NCBI GenBank assembly: GCA_964505725.1 | Contig: CAZDJK010000105.1 | Coordinates: 1-36,504 of the forward strand | Length of the DNA stretch: 36,504 bases | From: CAVRJC01 sp964505725 | GTDB lineage: Bacteria; Actinomycetota; Acidimicrobiia; IMCC26256; DASPTH01 | Direction of reading: 5' to 3' | Part shown: piece after piece, positions 1 through 8,114 of the stretch | Position numbering within the stretch: the stretch's first letter is position 1 | Layout of the letters: every line of letters begins with the position of its first letter | The notes under the pieces: model-generated | The model's database searches: none | What the model was told of the DNA's origin: nothing | What the model saw: only the letters and a program-made list of their open reading frames with translations | Translations under genes and position numbers: made by a program

Positions 1-746
1 TGGGTCAAACCGGTGCGGGGGGGTTTGAGGGTTTTTACCCCCGGCTTGTGGTGGTGGGGCGGGGCTAGGTGGGGTGGTTTGGGGGGTAACTCGTCGGGCG
101 CGGCCTCGATGCCGACGATGTGGAAGGTGATGTCGGGACCGTCGGCGAGGCGGTCGATGCGGGTGTTCTCGGACCCCGGCGCGTTCGCGAGCCGGGCGCC
201 GAACTGCAGGAGCTGCGCGGCGACGCGGCCGAAGCTCTCCCCCTTCACGAAGTGCAGGCGGATGGTGTCGCCCACGTGGAGATGGAGCTGGCGGGCGAGC
301 ATGAAGCTCGCGGTGGCCTCGTCGGCGACGTTCGGATCGGCCGCGCGGCCGTCGAGGATCTTCCACTGCTCGATCGTGCGCCCCAGCTCGTCGTCGTGGT
401 GGGCGAAGGGGAACAGCTCGGCCGGCCCGAGGGCCTGCCCGTGGTTGGTGCTACCGGAGAAGAGGAGGGGGACGCTCACGCGCGACGCCTGCTCCACCTC
501 GGGAAGCTTCTCGACCTTGTCGAGGTCGACGGACCCGATGAGCCCGAAGCGGTTCTGGCCCGCGAGGAGCACGTCGCTCGCGTGCAGTGCCTGCAGCATG
601 TGCGGGTAGGCGCGCTCAGTCCGCCGCGCTCCCGCCAGGAGGCCGATCACCGCGCCGGCGCCGATGCCCGCGACGAGCGCGACCGCCAACCAGGCGTACC
701 AGCGTGCACGGAACTCCACGCGCAAGCGCGTGACGACGCCGCTCAC
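1..746 (-). CDS. FtsX-like ABC transporter permease, 5' part only
   Basis: This is the N-terminal 248 codons of a gene that leaves the window at position 1. It starts at GTG 746, one base after the stop of the upstream minus-strand gene (748), so the two probably form an operon. The protein opens with a basic stretch and one membrane segment (about residues 17-36: WYAWLAVALVAGIGAGAVIG) followed by GARRTERAYP. An extracytoplasmic region then carries features such as GDTIRLHF and FHIVGIEAAPDE. This layout matches the first membrane helix and periplasmic/MacB-like domain of FtsX-type permeases, which couple to an ABC ATPase in export or lipoprotein/cell-wall remodelling. Family assignment is from pattern memory. 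From about position 88 to 1 the frame stays open but becomes Pro/His/Lys-rich with codons (TTA, CTA, GTA, AAA) unlike the rest, so the true sequence there is doubtful. Confidence 0.7.
   Translation of the reverse strand, partial: MSGVVTRLRVEFRARWYAWLAVALVAGIGAGAVIGLLAGARRTERAYPHMLQALHASDVLLAGQNRFGLIGSVDLDKVEKLPEVEQASRVSVPLLFSGSTNHGQALGPAELFPFAHHDDELGRTIEQWKILDGRAADPNVADEATASFMLARQLHLHVGDTIRLHFVKGESFGRVAAQLLQFGARLANAPGSENTRIDRLADGPDITFHIVGIEAAPDELPPKPPHLAPPHHHKPGVKTLKPPRTGLT
56..86 (+). other. G-run cluster with G-quadruplex potential
   Basis: Four runs of four or more G (56-59, 61-64, 71-74, 81-86) lie within 31 bases on the plus strand, inside the terminal part of the minus-strand permease. 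The pattern could fold as a G-quadruplex. It may equally be a low-quality contig edge. Confidence 0.35.
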
Positions 747-747
747 G

Positions 748-1236
748 TCATGCGGCGGCGCGGAAACGCCAGCTGTAGCTGAACGGATCGGCGGGACGGG
801 GCTTCGTCTTCGTCCAGTAGAGGACGACGACCGTGTTGTCGCCCGTGGTCAGGTGCGTGATGTCCTTGCCCGGCCCGGGGCGGAAGCTCACGATGCTCAG
901 CTCCGGCACCCGGTCGAGCTGGTCCTCCGGGATCTCGCGCCCGTTCACCACGAGCGCGCCGGTGAGGTCGTTGCGGAGGTCGACGGTGATGGTGTCGACC
1001 AGGCCGGTGAGCTGTCCCGGTTCCGGCGAGATGGACGTGATCGTGGCGGGAAGCGGGTTGGGCCCGCTGGTGCTGGTGTCGGTGTTGGCGATCGCGATCA
1101 CCGCGAGGTTCAGGACGAGCAACAGGATCCCGCCGACGATGGCGACCCGCCAGGGGTGACGGAACAGCTTCGGTCGTTGCGTCGCGCGCGGGCGTACGCG
1201 ACGGTCGACCGGCTGGACGCTGCCCCCTTCCGCCAC
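748..1236 (-). CDS. single-pass membrane protein of unknown function
   Basis: I do not recognise the family. From GTG 1236 the protein is 162 aa: a basic N-terminus (RRVRPRATQRPKLFRHPWR), one clear membrane helix (about residues 31-50, VAIVGGILLLVLNLAVIAIA), then a roughly 110-residue exported domain. That domain contains TITVDLRNDLTGALVVNGREI and a GDNTVVVLYWTKTKP segment and looks beta-rich. An alternative GTG at 1299 would add 21 residues but would leave only 27 bp to the divergent kinase start. The stop is one base from the start of the FtsX-like permease, so the two are probably co-transcribed and the exported domain may work with that transporter; this is inference. Confidence 0.7.
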   Translation of the reverse strand: MAEGGSVQPVDRRVRPRATQRPKLFRHPWRVAIVGGILLLVLNLAVIAIANTDTSTSGPNPLPATITSISPEPGQLTGLVDTITVDLRNDLTGALVVNGREIPEDQLDRVPELSIVSFRPGPGKDITHLTTGDNTVVVLYWTKTKPRPADPFSYSWRFRAAA

Positions 1237-1313
1237 CCGACGAGGGTACCGGGAGGGCGTCTCGATGGAGGGTCGGGCGCGCTCGTTGCCGCTGGGCACT
1301 CGGTCGCGGCCGG

Positions 1314-1319
1314 TACGGT
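1314..1319 (+). promoter_or_regulatory. candidate -10 hexamer TACGGT for the PASTA kinase
   Basis: TACGGT fits the actinobacterial TANNNT -10 pattern and lies 7 nt before ATG 1327, where no Shine-Dalgarno sequence is present. This predicts a leaderless transcript. Confidence 0.45.
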
Positions 1320-1326
1320 GGCGTGA

Positions 1327-3195
1327 ATGGCGATGAGTGGTGTCGCCGACCTCACTGGCCGCGTTCTCGCCGGTCGCTACCGCATGCTCGCTCCGGTTGG
1401 CGCGGGCGCGAGCGGCCGCGTGTACGTGGCCGACGACGTTCGGCTCCGGCGCAAGGTGGCGATCAAGGTCCTGCACGCCGCGCTCGCGGACGATGCCGGG
1501 TTCCTCCGCCGGTTCCGGTCGGAGGCGCAGGTCGCGGCGTCGCTCAACCACCCCAACGTGATGGCGGTCTACGACTGGGGTGACGACGAGGTCCCGTTCA
1601 TGGTGCTCGAGCTCCTCTCGGGCGGCAGCCTGCGCGGCATCCTCGACTCGGGTGCGCGCCTGAGCCCCGCCCAGGCTGCCCACGTGGGTCGGCAGGTGAC
1701 CGCCGCGCTGGAGTACGCGCACACGCGGGGCGTCGTGCACCGCGACATCAAGCCGGCGAACCTGCTGTTCGACGAACACGGCATCGTGCGGGTCGCCGAC
1801 TTCGGGATCGCGCGTGCGCTCGCCGAGGCGAGCTGGACCGAGCCCGCCGGCACCGTGATCGGCACCGCGCGCTACGCGGCGCCCGAGCAGGGGACCGGCG
1901 CCGCGCTCGACGGCCGCGCCGACCTCTACTCCCTCGCGGTCGTGCTCACGGAGGCGGTCACCGGCGTCGTTCCCGACATCGGCGAGACCGCGGTGGGCAC
2001 GTTGGTGGCGCGCTCGACGAAGCCGCTCGTCGCGCCGGCCGCTCTGGGGCGGCTCGGGCCCGTCGTCGAACGCGCAGGGCGGCCCGACCCCGCCGACCGC
2101 TACCCGGACGCGGCCACGATGCGCGAGGCGCTCGCCGACGCGGCACGCGCGCTGCCCGCGCCGCAGCCGCTGCCGTTGGCGGGCCTCCGCGGCGAGCTCG
2201 ACGCCGGCGACCCCACGCGGATCGGGCGCGCGCTGCAGGTGTTCGACCAGGACGCGCGCGACGCTCTGCCTCCCGAGGCCCCGGTCGTGCGCGAGCGCCG
2301 GCGCCGGCGCCGGGCGCCGGGCTCGCAGTCGCTCGTCCCGATCGTGGTCGGGCTCGCGGTCCTGCTCGCGCTCGCGGCGGCGGGAGGTGCGATGGTCCTC
2401 TCGACCACCGGGGGGAGCACCGTCTCGGTGCCGTCACTCGTGGGCGTCACCACCGACACCGCGACACAGCGCGCGAGCGACGCCGGGCTCACCCTCACCA
2501 TCGAGCAACGGGAGGCCGACGATCCACGGGGTGTCGTGATCGCCCAGAGTCCGGAGCCCGGCGCCTTCGTCCACGGCGGCTCGAGCATCCACCTGGTCGT
2601 GTCGCGGGGCCCACCGCCGGTGCCGGTGCCCGACGTGAGTACGCAGTCGGTCGATGACGCGACGACGACGCTCCAGCGCGCGTCGCTCGGGGTGAACGTC
2701 GTGCACCAGTTCTCGGACACGGTCCCGGCCGGCGCGGTCATCGGCACCGACCCGGCGGCGGCGGCGTCCGCACCGCGCGACAGCACCGTGAACCTGCTCG
2801 TGAGCGACGGACCGACTCCGGTCACCATCAAGGACGTCAGCAACCAGTCGTACGACGCCGCCGCGCAGGCGATCAGCGCGCAGGGCTTCGCGGTGACGCG
2901 CCGCGACGACTTCAGCGACACCGTGCCGCCGGGCTCCGTGATCGGCACCGAGCCCGCGGCGGGGCAGGCCGTGACGCGCGGCTCGAGCGTGACCATCGTG
3001 GTGAGCAAGGGACCGGAGATGGTGACGGTGCCGGGCCTGCGTGGTCAGACGCTCGACGCGGCGACCCAGCAGCTCACCGGGCTGGGCCTCACCGTCGACG
3101 CCAACGGCTACCACGCGGGCGCGACCGTGCGCGCCCAGGATCCGCCGCAGGGCACGTCGGTCGCCAAGGGCTCCAAGGTCACCCTCTTCTTCTGA
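1327..3195 (+). CDS. Ser/Thr protein kinase with four PASTA domains (PknB-like)
   Basis: Membrane kinase of 622 aa that phosphorylates proteins on Ser/Thr in response to cell-wall fragments. The Hanks-type kinase domain spans about residues 18-270: glycine loop GAGASG at 25-30, ATP-binding Lys47 in VAIK, catalytic HRDIKPAN with Asp140, DFG with Asp158, and an APE-like AAPEQ activation-loop end. A basic juxtamembrane stretch precedes a single membrane helix (about 339-358). Four PASTA repeats follow, starting near 366, 432, 499 and 566; each has the V-P-x-V/L opening and the final one ends the protein. In actinobacteria such kinases bind muropeptides or lipid II and control division and peptidoglycan synthesis. 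It is transcribed divergently from the small membrane protein and stands alone, not in an ftsZ or pbp cluster. The family call is firm; its ortholog among PknA/B-type kinases is not settled. Confidence 0.95.
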   Translation: MAMSGVADLTGRVLAGRYRMLAPVGAGASGRVYVADDVRLRRKVAIKVLHAALADDAGFLRRFRSEAQVAASLNHPNVMAVYDWGDDEVPFMVLELLSGGSLRGILDSGARLSPAQAAHVGRQVTAALEYAHTRGVVHRDIKPANLLFDEHGIVRVADFGIARALAEASWTEPAGTVIGTARYAAPEQGTGAALDGRADLYSLAVVLTEAVTGVVPDIGETAVGTLVARSTKPLVAPAALGRLGPVVERAGRPDPADRYPDAATMREALADAARALPAPQPLPLAGLRGELDAGDPTRIGRALQVFDQDARDALPPEAPVVRERRRRRRAPGSQSLVPIVVGLAVLLALAAAGGAMVLSTTGGSTVSVPSLVGVTTDTATQRASDAGLTLTIEQREADDPRGVVIAQSPEPGAFVHGGSSIHLVVSRGPPPVPVPDVSTQSVDDATTTLQRASLGVNVVHQFSDTVPAGAVIGTDPAAAASAPRDSTVNLLVSDGPTPVTIKDVSNQSYDAAAQAISAQGFAVTRRDDFSDTVPPGSVIGTEPAAGQAVTRGSSVTIVVSKGPEMVTVPGLRGQTLDAATQQLTGLGLTVDANGYHAGATVRAQDPPQGTSVAKGSKVTLFF

Positions 3196-3457
3196 CCTCG
3201 GTTCTCCGGACGTCGCGGCACCGGCTTCTCGGCGTGTGACAACGCAGGCCTCTCGACGTCTCCTGCCGGGAGACGAGAGCGAGGAGGCTCAGATGCGGCG
3301 ACCTGCGCACGGCGCGACGTCAGGCCCGGGACCGCGCCGCCCGGGGAGCGGGTACGGCCGGCCGTTGGGGCGACCGGGCCCTCGCCCGTCGCTCGCGCCC
3401 CTCCCGAGCGGACGCCCGGCGTTGGTTGCGCCCGAGCCGTTGGGACCGCCGCCGTCG
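3196..3457. other. intergenic region between kinase and SCP2-like gene
   Basis: 262 bases without a secure gene. It holds a terminator-like hairpin (3257-3275). It also holds an ATG at 3293 preceded by a GAGGAG motif and followed by a 63-codon Pro/Gly/Arg-rich frame to 3484 that overlaps the end of the convergent gene. The composition of that frame is what any frame in such GC-rich DNA gives, so I do not call it a gene. Confidence 0.5.
3257..3275 (+). terminator. terminator-like hairpin after the kinase gene
   Basis: A 7-bp perfect stem (CGTCTCC / GGAGACG) with a 5-nt loop, 61 bases after the kinase stop. There is no T tract, so it would be an atypical actinobacterial terminator or an RNA-end stabiliser. 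Confidence 0.35.
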
Positions 3458-3859
3458 CTACTCGGTCATGTCGGCGAGGGCTGACGCGAGGCTGGGCGCA
3501 CCGGGGACGGAGCCTGCAGCCTGCGCGGCCAAGAGCTTCGTCAGGTCGCCCTGGAGCTTGACCTTCCCCTCCATGAACGCCTGCATGGCCGCCTGCGCGT
3601 TCGCCGACATGAAGATGTCGCGGGCGGTCGCGTAGTCGGTCGTGAGCGTGAGGTCGGCGCCGTCGACGTGACCCGAACCCCAGTCGGCCGATCCGTCGAC
3701 GGTGCCGATGTGCAGCAACCGGTCGGCGCCGAACGGCGTGTCGGTGACGACCAGGTTCATCATGACGGCGGCCGCGGCCGGCAGGTCGACATCGTTGGTG
3801 TCGACGACTCGTCGTGCCTCGGCGAGCCACTCGTCCGACAGAAAGCTGTACTTGGGCAC
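3458..3859 (-). CDS. SCP2 sterol-binding-domain protein
   Basis: 133-aa cytoplasmic protein of the SCP2 fold, a small hydrophobic-pocket domain that binds lipids or acyl chains. Diagnostic features are the conserved DGADLTLTTDYATARDIFMS region and the C-terminal AFMEGKVKLQGDLTKLLAAQ, which corresponds to the typical SCP2 ending motif G-K-x-x-x-x-G-D. It starts at GTG 3859 with an AAGGGA element a few bases upstream. It is divergent from gatC, with 89 bp between starts, and convergent with the kinase. The specific ligand cannot be told from sequence, and no partner enzyme lies beside it. Confidence 0.8.
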   Translation of the reverse strand: MPKYSFLSDEWLAEARRVVDTNDVDLPAAAAVMMNLVVTDTPFGADRLLHIGTVDGSADWGSGHVDGADLTLTTDYATARDIFMSANAQAAMQAFMEGKVKLQGDLTKLLAAQAAGSVPGAPSLASALADMTE

Positions 3860-3935
3860 CTCTGATGTCCCTTCTCGACCGCGTCGACCGCGTCGGCGCA
3901 GGATATCGGCGCGGAGGTCCCGGCGACCGCGCCGC

Positions 3936-3941
3936 TAGATT
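3936..3941 (+). promoter_or_regulatory. candidate -10 hexamer TAGATT for gatCAB
   Basis: TAGATT (TANNNT) lies 7 nt before the GTG of gatC with no Shine-Dalgarno between, consistent with leaderless initiation of the gat operon. Confidence 0.45.
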
Positions 3942-3948
3942 CGCGTGC

Positions 3949-4245
3949 GTGGTCGAGCTCACGCGTGCCGATGTCGAGCATGTCGCGCGCCTCGCGCGGC
4001 TCGAGCTCTCCGAGGACGAGATCGAGCACTTCACCGTGCAGCTCGGCGCGATCCTCGAGCACGCGGCGCAGGTCGCAGCGCTCGACACCGAGGGCGTCCC
4101 GCCCACGGCGCACCCGGTGGAGCTCCTCAACGTGTTGCGTCGCGACGAGCCCGTGCCGAGCCTTCCGCCCGAAGCGGTGCTCGCGATGGCACCGGCGGTC
4201 GAGGACGGCCGGTTCCGGGTACCGCGCATCCTCGACGAGCCGTGA
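3949..4245 (+). CDS. gatC: Asp-tRNA(Asn)/Glu-tRNA(Gln) amidotransferase subunit C
   Basis: 98-aa small subunit that wraps around and stabilises GatA in the GatCAB amidotransferase. It shows the family signature near the N-terminus (VEHVARLARLELSEDEIEHF), the central region ending in NVLRRDEP, and the C-terminal VEDGRFRVPRIL. Length matches the usual 95-100 aa. The GTG at 3949 is chosen because the homologous region begins right there and a TAGATT hexamer sits 7 nt upstream. The stop overlaps the gatA start (GTGA), giving translational coupling. With gatA and gatB it forms a complete operon. Confidence 0.95.
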   Translation: MVELTRADVEHVARLARLELSEDEIEHFTVQLGAILEHAAQVAALDTEGVPPTAHPVELLNVLRRDEPVPSLPPEAVLAMAPAVEDGRFRVPRILDEP

Positions 4246-5672
4246 GCGGGCCGTCGGCGATCGACGTCGCGACCGGCGTTCGCGCCGGCACGCAGTCGGC
4301 GCGTGCAGTGCTCGACGAGCACCTCGCGGTGGTGCGCGAGCGCGACGAAGAGCTCAACGCCTGCAACCTCGTCACCGACGAATGGGCGCGGGAGGTCGCG
4401 GACGCGGTCCACGTAGCCGCGGCGTCTGGTCGGGATCCCGGCCCGCTTGCCGGGGTGCCGATCGTGTTGAAGGACAATCTCTGCACGCGCGACGTGGCGA
4501 CGACCTGCTCGTCGCGCATCCTCGAGGGTTGGCGGCCGCCGTATTCGGCAACCGTGGTCGACCGGGTCCTCGCTGCGGGCGCGGTGCCGGTGGCGAAGAC
4601 GAACCTCGACGAGTTCGCGATGGGATCGTCCACCGAGAACTCGGCCTTCGGGCCCACCCGCAACCCGCGCGACCCGTCGCGCGTGCCGGGCGGGTCGAGC
4701 GGCGGATCGGCGGCCGCGGTCGCGGCCGGGTACGCGCCGCTCGGGCTCGGCTCCGACACCGGAGGCTCGATCCGCCAACCCGCCGCGCTGTGCGGGGTGG
4801 TGGGCGTGAAGCCGACGTACGGCCTCGTGTCGCGCTACGGGCTGGTCGCGTTCGCGAGCTCGCTCGACCAGATCGGCCCGTTCGCGACGACCGTGCACGA
4901 CGCGGCGCTGCTCCTCGACGTGATCGCCGGGCACGACCCGGCCGACTCCACCTCGATCCCGCGCCGGCACGACCCGGTGCTGCCGTTCGTCGACGCCGGC
5001 GTCGATGGCCTGCGCGTCGGCATCGTCGACGAGCTCACGAACACGGCGGGGGTCGACCCCGACGTCGCCGCGGCCGTCGACCAGGCGGGGCGCGCGCTCG
5101 AGAAGGCCGGCGCGACCGTCGAGTCGGTGAGCGTGCCGAGCATCGAGTACGGGCTGTCGGCGTACTACCTCATCGCGCCGGCCGAGGCGTCGTCGAACCT
5201 CGCCCGGTACGACGGTGTGCGCTACGGCCTGCGCGTCGACGGTGCCGACGTGAGCGAGATGAACTCGCGCACGCGCGCAGCCGGCTTCGGTGCCGAGGTC
5301 AAGCGCCGCATCATGCTCGGCACCTACGCGTTGTCGGCCGGCTACTACGACGCGTACTACGGACAGGCTCAGCGCGTGCGCACCCTCATCATCCGCGACT
5401 TCGCCCGCGTGTACGAGCAGTACGACGTGCTGCTCGCGCCGACGTCGCCCACGGTCGCGTTCCCGATCGGCGCCAAGGTGGAGGACCCGCTCACGATGTA
5501 CCTGTCCGATGTGTGCACCATCCCGACGAACCTCGCGGGGCACTGCGCGATGAGCGTGCCCTTCGGCGCCGGCGAGGCCGGCCTCCCGATCGGCGTCCAG
5601 GTGCTGGCGCCGGCGCTCGCCGAGGCCACCATGTTCCGCGCTGCACGTGTGCTCGAGGAGGCGGCGGGATGA
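4242..5672 (+). CDS. gatA: Asp-tRNA(Asn)/Glu-tRNA(Gln) amidotransferase subunit A
   Basis: 476-aa amidase-signature enzyme. It releases ammonia from glutamine and feeds it to GatB for conversion of mischarged Glu-tRNA(Gln) or Asp-tRNA(Asn). The Lys-cis-Ser-Ser triad is intact: Lys77 in VLKDNL, Ser152 in GGSSGGSAAAVAAG and Ser176 in DTGGSIRQPA. The GTG start at 4242 overlaps the gatC stop by four bases, and the gene ends in an ATGA overlap with gatB. Length is normal (about 480 aa). Possession of GatCAB implies that the organism makes Gln-tRNA and/or Asn-tRNA by the indirect route; no aminoacyl-tRNA synthetase is in view to say which. Confidence 0.97.
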   Translation: MSGPSAIDVATGVRAGTQSARAVLDEHLAVVRERDEELNACNLVTDEWAREVADAVHVAAASGRDPGPLAGVPIVLKDNLCTRDVATTCSSRILEGWRPPYSATVVDRVLAAGAVPVAKTNLDEFAMGSSTENSAFGPTRNPRDPSRVPGGSSGGSAAAVAAGYAPLGLGSDTGGSIRQPAALCGVVGVKPTYGLVSRYGLVAFASSLDQIGPFATTVHDAALLLDVIAGHDPADSTSIPRRHDPVLPFVDAGVDGLRVGIVDELTNTAGVDPDVAAAVDQAGRALEKAGATVESVSVPSIEYGLSAYYLIAPAEASSNLARYDGVRYGLRVDGADVSEMNSRTRAAGFGAEVKRRIMLGTYALSAGYYDAYYGQAQRVRTLIIRDFARVYEQYDVLLAPTSPTVAFPIGAKVEDPLTMYLSDVCTIPTNLAGHCAMSVPFGAGEAGLPIGVQVLAPALAEATMFRAARVLEEAAG

Positions 5673-7147
5673 CCGTGGTCGAGGCGCGCACCGGCTACGA
5701 GGCCGTCATCGGGCTGGAGGTGCACACGGAGCTCGCGACGGCGACGAAGCTGTTCTGCGGCTGCCTCAACGAGTTCGGCGCCGAGCCCAACACGCACGTG
5801 TGCCCGGTGTGCCTCGGGCTGCCCGGATCCCTTCCCGTGCTCAACGAGCGTGCGGTCGAGTTCGCACTGCGCTTCGCGGAAGCGGTGAACCTCCACGTGC
5901 CCCGGCAGTCGATCTTCGCCCGGAAGAACTACTTCTACCCCGACATGCCGAAGGACTACCAGATCTCGCAGTACGAGGAGCCGATCACCGTCGACGGTTG
6001 GATCGACGTCGACGGCGAACGCATCGGCATCGAGCGGGCGCACCTCGAGGAGGACACCGGCAAGACCGTCCACGTCGGCGGCGGCGGTCGCATCCACGAG
6101 GCCGCGTACTCGCTCGTCGACTACAACCGCGCCGGCGTCCCGCTGATGGAGATCGTGAGCCGTCCCGACATCCACAGCGCGGAACAGGCGCGCATGTACG
6201 TCGTCGAGCTGCGCGGCGTCCTGCAGGCGATCGGCGTGTCGGACGTGAAGATGGAAGAGGGCTCCATGCGGGTGGACGCCAACGTGTCCGTCCGTCCCGT
6301 GGGCGCCGCCGAGCTCGGCACCAAGGTCGAGGTCAAGAACATGAACTCCCTGCGTTCGCTCGGGCGGGCGATCGACTACGAGATCGACCGGCAGATCGCC
6401 GCCATCGAGGCGGGCGAGCGCGTGGTGCAGGAGACGCGCCACTGGAACGAGGACGACGGCCGGACGCACTCGATGCGCACGAAGGAGGGCTCGTCCGACT
6501 ACCGCTACTTCCCGGAGCCCGACCTCGTCCCCGTGGCGCCGACCGGGCAGATGCGCGACTCGGTGCGCTCCACGATGCCCGAGCTCCCCGCGGCGCGCCG
6601 GGCGCGTCTGGTAGCGGAGTGGGGCATCTCCGAGAGCGACGCCCGCACGCTCGAGGGAACGCCGGGTCTCGCCGACTACGCCGAGGCGGCGGTGGCCGCG
6701 CTGCGGTCGGGCACGGCCGGCGACGTCGTCAAGTGGTGCGTCGGCAACGTCCTCGCGTACCTCAACGAGACCGGGCTCGTGCCCGCGGTGCTCCCGCTCG
6801 CGCCCGACGGCCTCGCCGAGCTGGTCGACTTGGTCGCCGACGGCACCATCTCGCTCAAGCAGGCCAAGGACGTGCTCGACGAGTGCCTGCACGAGGCCAT
6901 CCGCCCGAAGCAGGTGGTCGAGTCGCGCGGGCTCGCGCAGGTGAGCGACGAGGGCGAGCTGGCCGTAGTCGTCGATGCGCTCCTCGCCGCCCACCCGGAC
7001 GACGTCGACGAGTTCCGCGCCGGCGACGACAAGGTGCGCAAGAAGAAGCAGGGCTTCTTCATGGGCGAGGCGATGCGCGCCACCGACAACCAGGCGAACC
7101 CGCAGCTCCTGCGCCGCCTGATCGAGGGCCGCCTCACCGGTAGCTGA
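5669..7147 (+). CDS. gatB: Asp-tRNA(Asn)/Glu-tRNA(Gln) amidotransferase subunit B
   Basis: 492-aa subunit that binds the tRNA, activates the mischarged amino acid with ATP and transfers ammonia from GatA. The N-terminus has the conserved YEAVIGLEVHTEL and a zinc-type cysteine set at 30, 32, 45 and 48 (CGC...CPVC). It is followed by FARKNYFYPDMPKDYQISQ and later the GSMRVDANVSVRP signature. The C-terminal helical GatB/YqeY tail (FFMGEAMRAT...NPQLLRRLIEGRL) contacts the tRNA elbow. The ATG overlaps the gatA stop, with GAGGAG just upstream. It is the last gene of the operon. The next gene starts only 25 bp later but inside a palindrome, so it is probably a separate unit. Confidence 0.97.
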   Translation: MTVVEARTGYEAVIGLEVHTELATATKLFCGCLNEFGAEPNTHVCPVCLGLPGSLPVLNERAVEFALRFAEAVNLHVPRQSIFARKNYFYPDMPKDYQISQYEEPITVDGWIDVDGERIGIERAHLEEDTGKTVHVGGGGRIHEAAYSLVDYNRAGVPLMEIVSRPDIHSAEQARMYVVELRGVLQAIGVSDVKMEEGSMRVDANVSVRPVGAAELGTKVEVKNMNSLRSLGRAIDYEIDRQIAAIEAGERVVQETRHWNEDDGRTHSMRTKEGSSDYRYFPEPDLVPVAPTGQMRDSVRSTMPELPAARRARLVAEWGISESDARTLEGTPGLADYAEAAVAALRSGTAGDVVKWCVGNVLAYLNETGLVPAVLPLAPDGLAELVDLVADGTISLKQAKDVLDECLHEAIRPKQVVESRGLAQVSDEGELAVVVDALLAAHPDDVDEFRAGDDKVRKKKQGFFMGEAMRATDNQANPQLLRRLIEGRLTGS

Positions 7148-7159
7148 CACACCCCCGCG

Positions 7160-7210
7160 ATTTCATTGTCACATGCGCGCTCGTGGAGAACGCGAAATCG
7201 ACAATGAATC
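7160..7210. repeat. 51-nt palindrome, copy 1 (left of DUF559 gene)
   Basis: Outer arms TTCATTGTC (7162-7170) and GACAATGAA (7200-7208) pair over 9 bp. After 5-nt spacers an inner 7-bp stem follows (7176-7182 with 7188-7194, one mismatch) around the loop GTGGA. Its segment lengths (11-5-7-5-7-5-11) are identical to copy 2 at 8115-8165, and the right arm GACAATGAATC is identical. It begins 12 bp after gatB and contains the ATG of the following gene. Confidence 0.85.
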
Positions 7211-8114
7211 GGTGGACGGGCGCATCGGCCGTCTCGCCGACGCGCAGTTCGGCGTCGTCGCCCGCGCCCAGGTGCTCGCCGAGGGGTTCACACCCGCGCA
7301 GATCCGCAGGCGCGTGGAGTCCGGCCGCTGGGACTCGCCCCTGCCGCGCGTGTATCGGATCGCGGGCGCGCCGCCGAGCGGCTGGCAGGCCGCGATGGCG
7401 GGCGCGTTGTGGGCGGGCGCGGGAGCCCTCGTGTCGCACGCGACCGCGGCGGTGCTCTGGGGCTTCCCGGGCGTGGCCACGACCAGGATCGAGCTGTGGA
7501 CCGCGCGGAACCTCACGTCCGACCGCATCGTCGTCCACCGGGGCACGCGGCTCGACCGGGCCGATCGCACCACGCTCGGCCCCATCCCGGTCACGACGCC
7601 GGTGCGGACGTTGATCGACATCGCGGGCCGCTTGGAGGATCTGCGACTGGCCTCGCTGTTGGAGGAGCTGGTCGCGCGCGAGCTCGTCGACCCCAGGCGC
7701 CTGGCCGCGCGCCTGGAGGCGCTCCGCGGTGCGGGCCGCGTCGGCGCCGGTCGGCTCGAGGCGCTGCTCGAGGCCCGGGGCGACGGGCCCGCGATGGAGT
7801 CGGCGCTCGAGACGCTGGTGTGGACGTTGATCGGGCGCTCGGGCGCGGCGCTCCCGATCCGCCAGCACTGGGTGTCGACGGCCGGTGGTCGCTACCGCCT
7901 CGACTTCGCGTGGCCCGAGCAGCGGGTCGCCGTCGAATGCGACGGGTGGGAGCACCACGGCCGCCGGCGCCACGACTTCGGCAAGGACCGCGCCCGCTAC
8001 GCCGAGGTGGTCGCCGCCGGGTACCGCGTGCTCCCGGTCACGTGGGACGCGGCGAAGCGCGACCCCGATCGCGTGATCCGGTGGCTCCGCGACGCGCTGA
8101 TCGCGGCGGCCTGA
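7173..8114 (+). CDS. AbiEi-like winged-helix plus DUF559 endonuclease-fold protein
   Basis: 313 aa. Residues about 14-90 resemble the AbiEi-type antitoxin N-terminal winged helix (FGVVARAQVLAEGFTPAQIRRRVESGRW...VYRIAG). The C-terminus (about 225-313) is a DUF559 domain, related to very-short-patch-repair (Vsr) and other PD-(D/E)XK nucleases: Asp244 in YRLDFAW, then Glu255 and Asp257 in VAVECDGWEHHG, then RYAEVVAAGYRVLPVTWD. Proteins of this layout are common in actinobacteria, usually annotated as type IV antitoxin-like, without a proven role; no AbiEii toxin gene is next to it. From ATG 7173 the first 13 residues are encoded by the palindrome. GTG 7212 would start just outside it and may be the real start. 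The gene is bracketed by palindromes at 7160-7210 and 8115-8165. Confidence 0.8.
   Translation: MRARGEREIDNESVDGRIGRLADAQFGVVARAQVLAEGFTPAQIRRRVESGRWDSPLPRVYRIAGAPPSGWQAAMAGALWAGAGALVSHATAAVLWGFPGVATTRIELWTARNLTSDRIVVHRGTRLDRADRTTLGPIPVTTPVRTLIDIAGRLEDLRLASLLEELVARELVDPRRLAARLEALRGAGRVGAGRLEALLEARGDGPAMESALETLVWTLIGRSGAALPIRQHWVSTAGGRYRLDFAWPEQRVAVECDGWEHHGRRRHDFGKDRARYAEVVAAGYRVLPVTWDAAKRDPDRVIRWLRDALIAAA

Noticed and set aside
3293..3484. 63-codon Pro/Gly/Arg-rich frame with a GAGGAG upstream
   Set aside because: No similarity, low-complexity composition, and overlap with the end of the SCP2-like gene; the Shine-Dalgarno alone is not enough.
3108..5543. 811-codon open frame on the minus strand over gatCA
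   Set aside because: Arg/His-rich with no domain; it is the antisense of gatC and gatA, whose motifs are intact.
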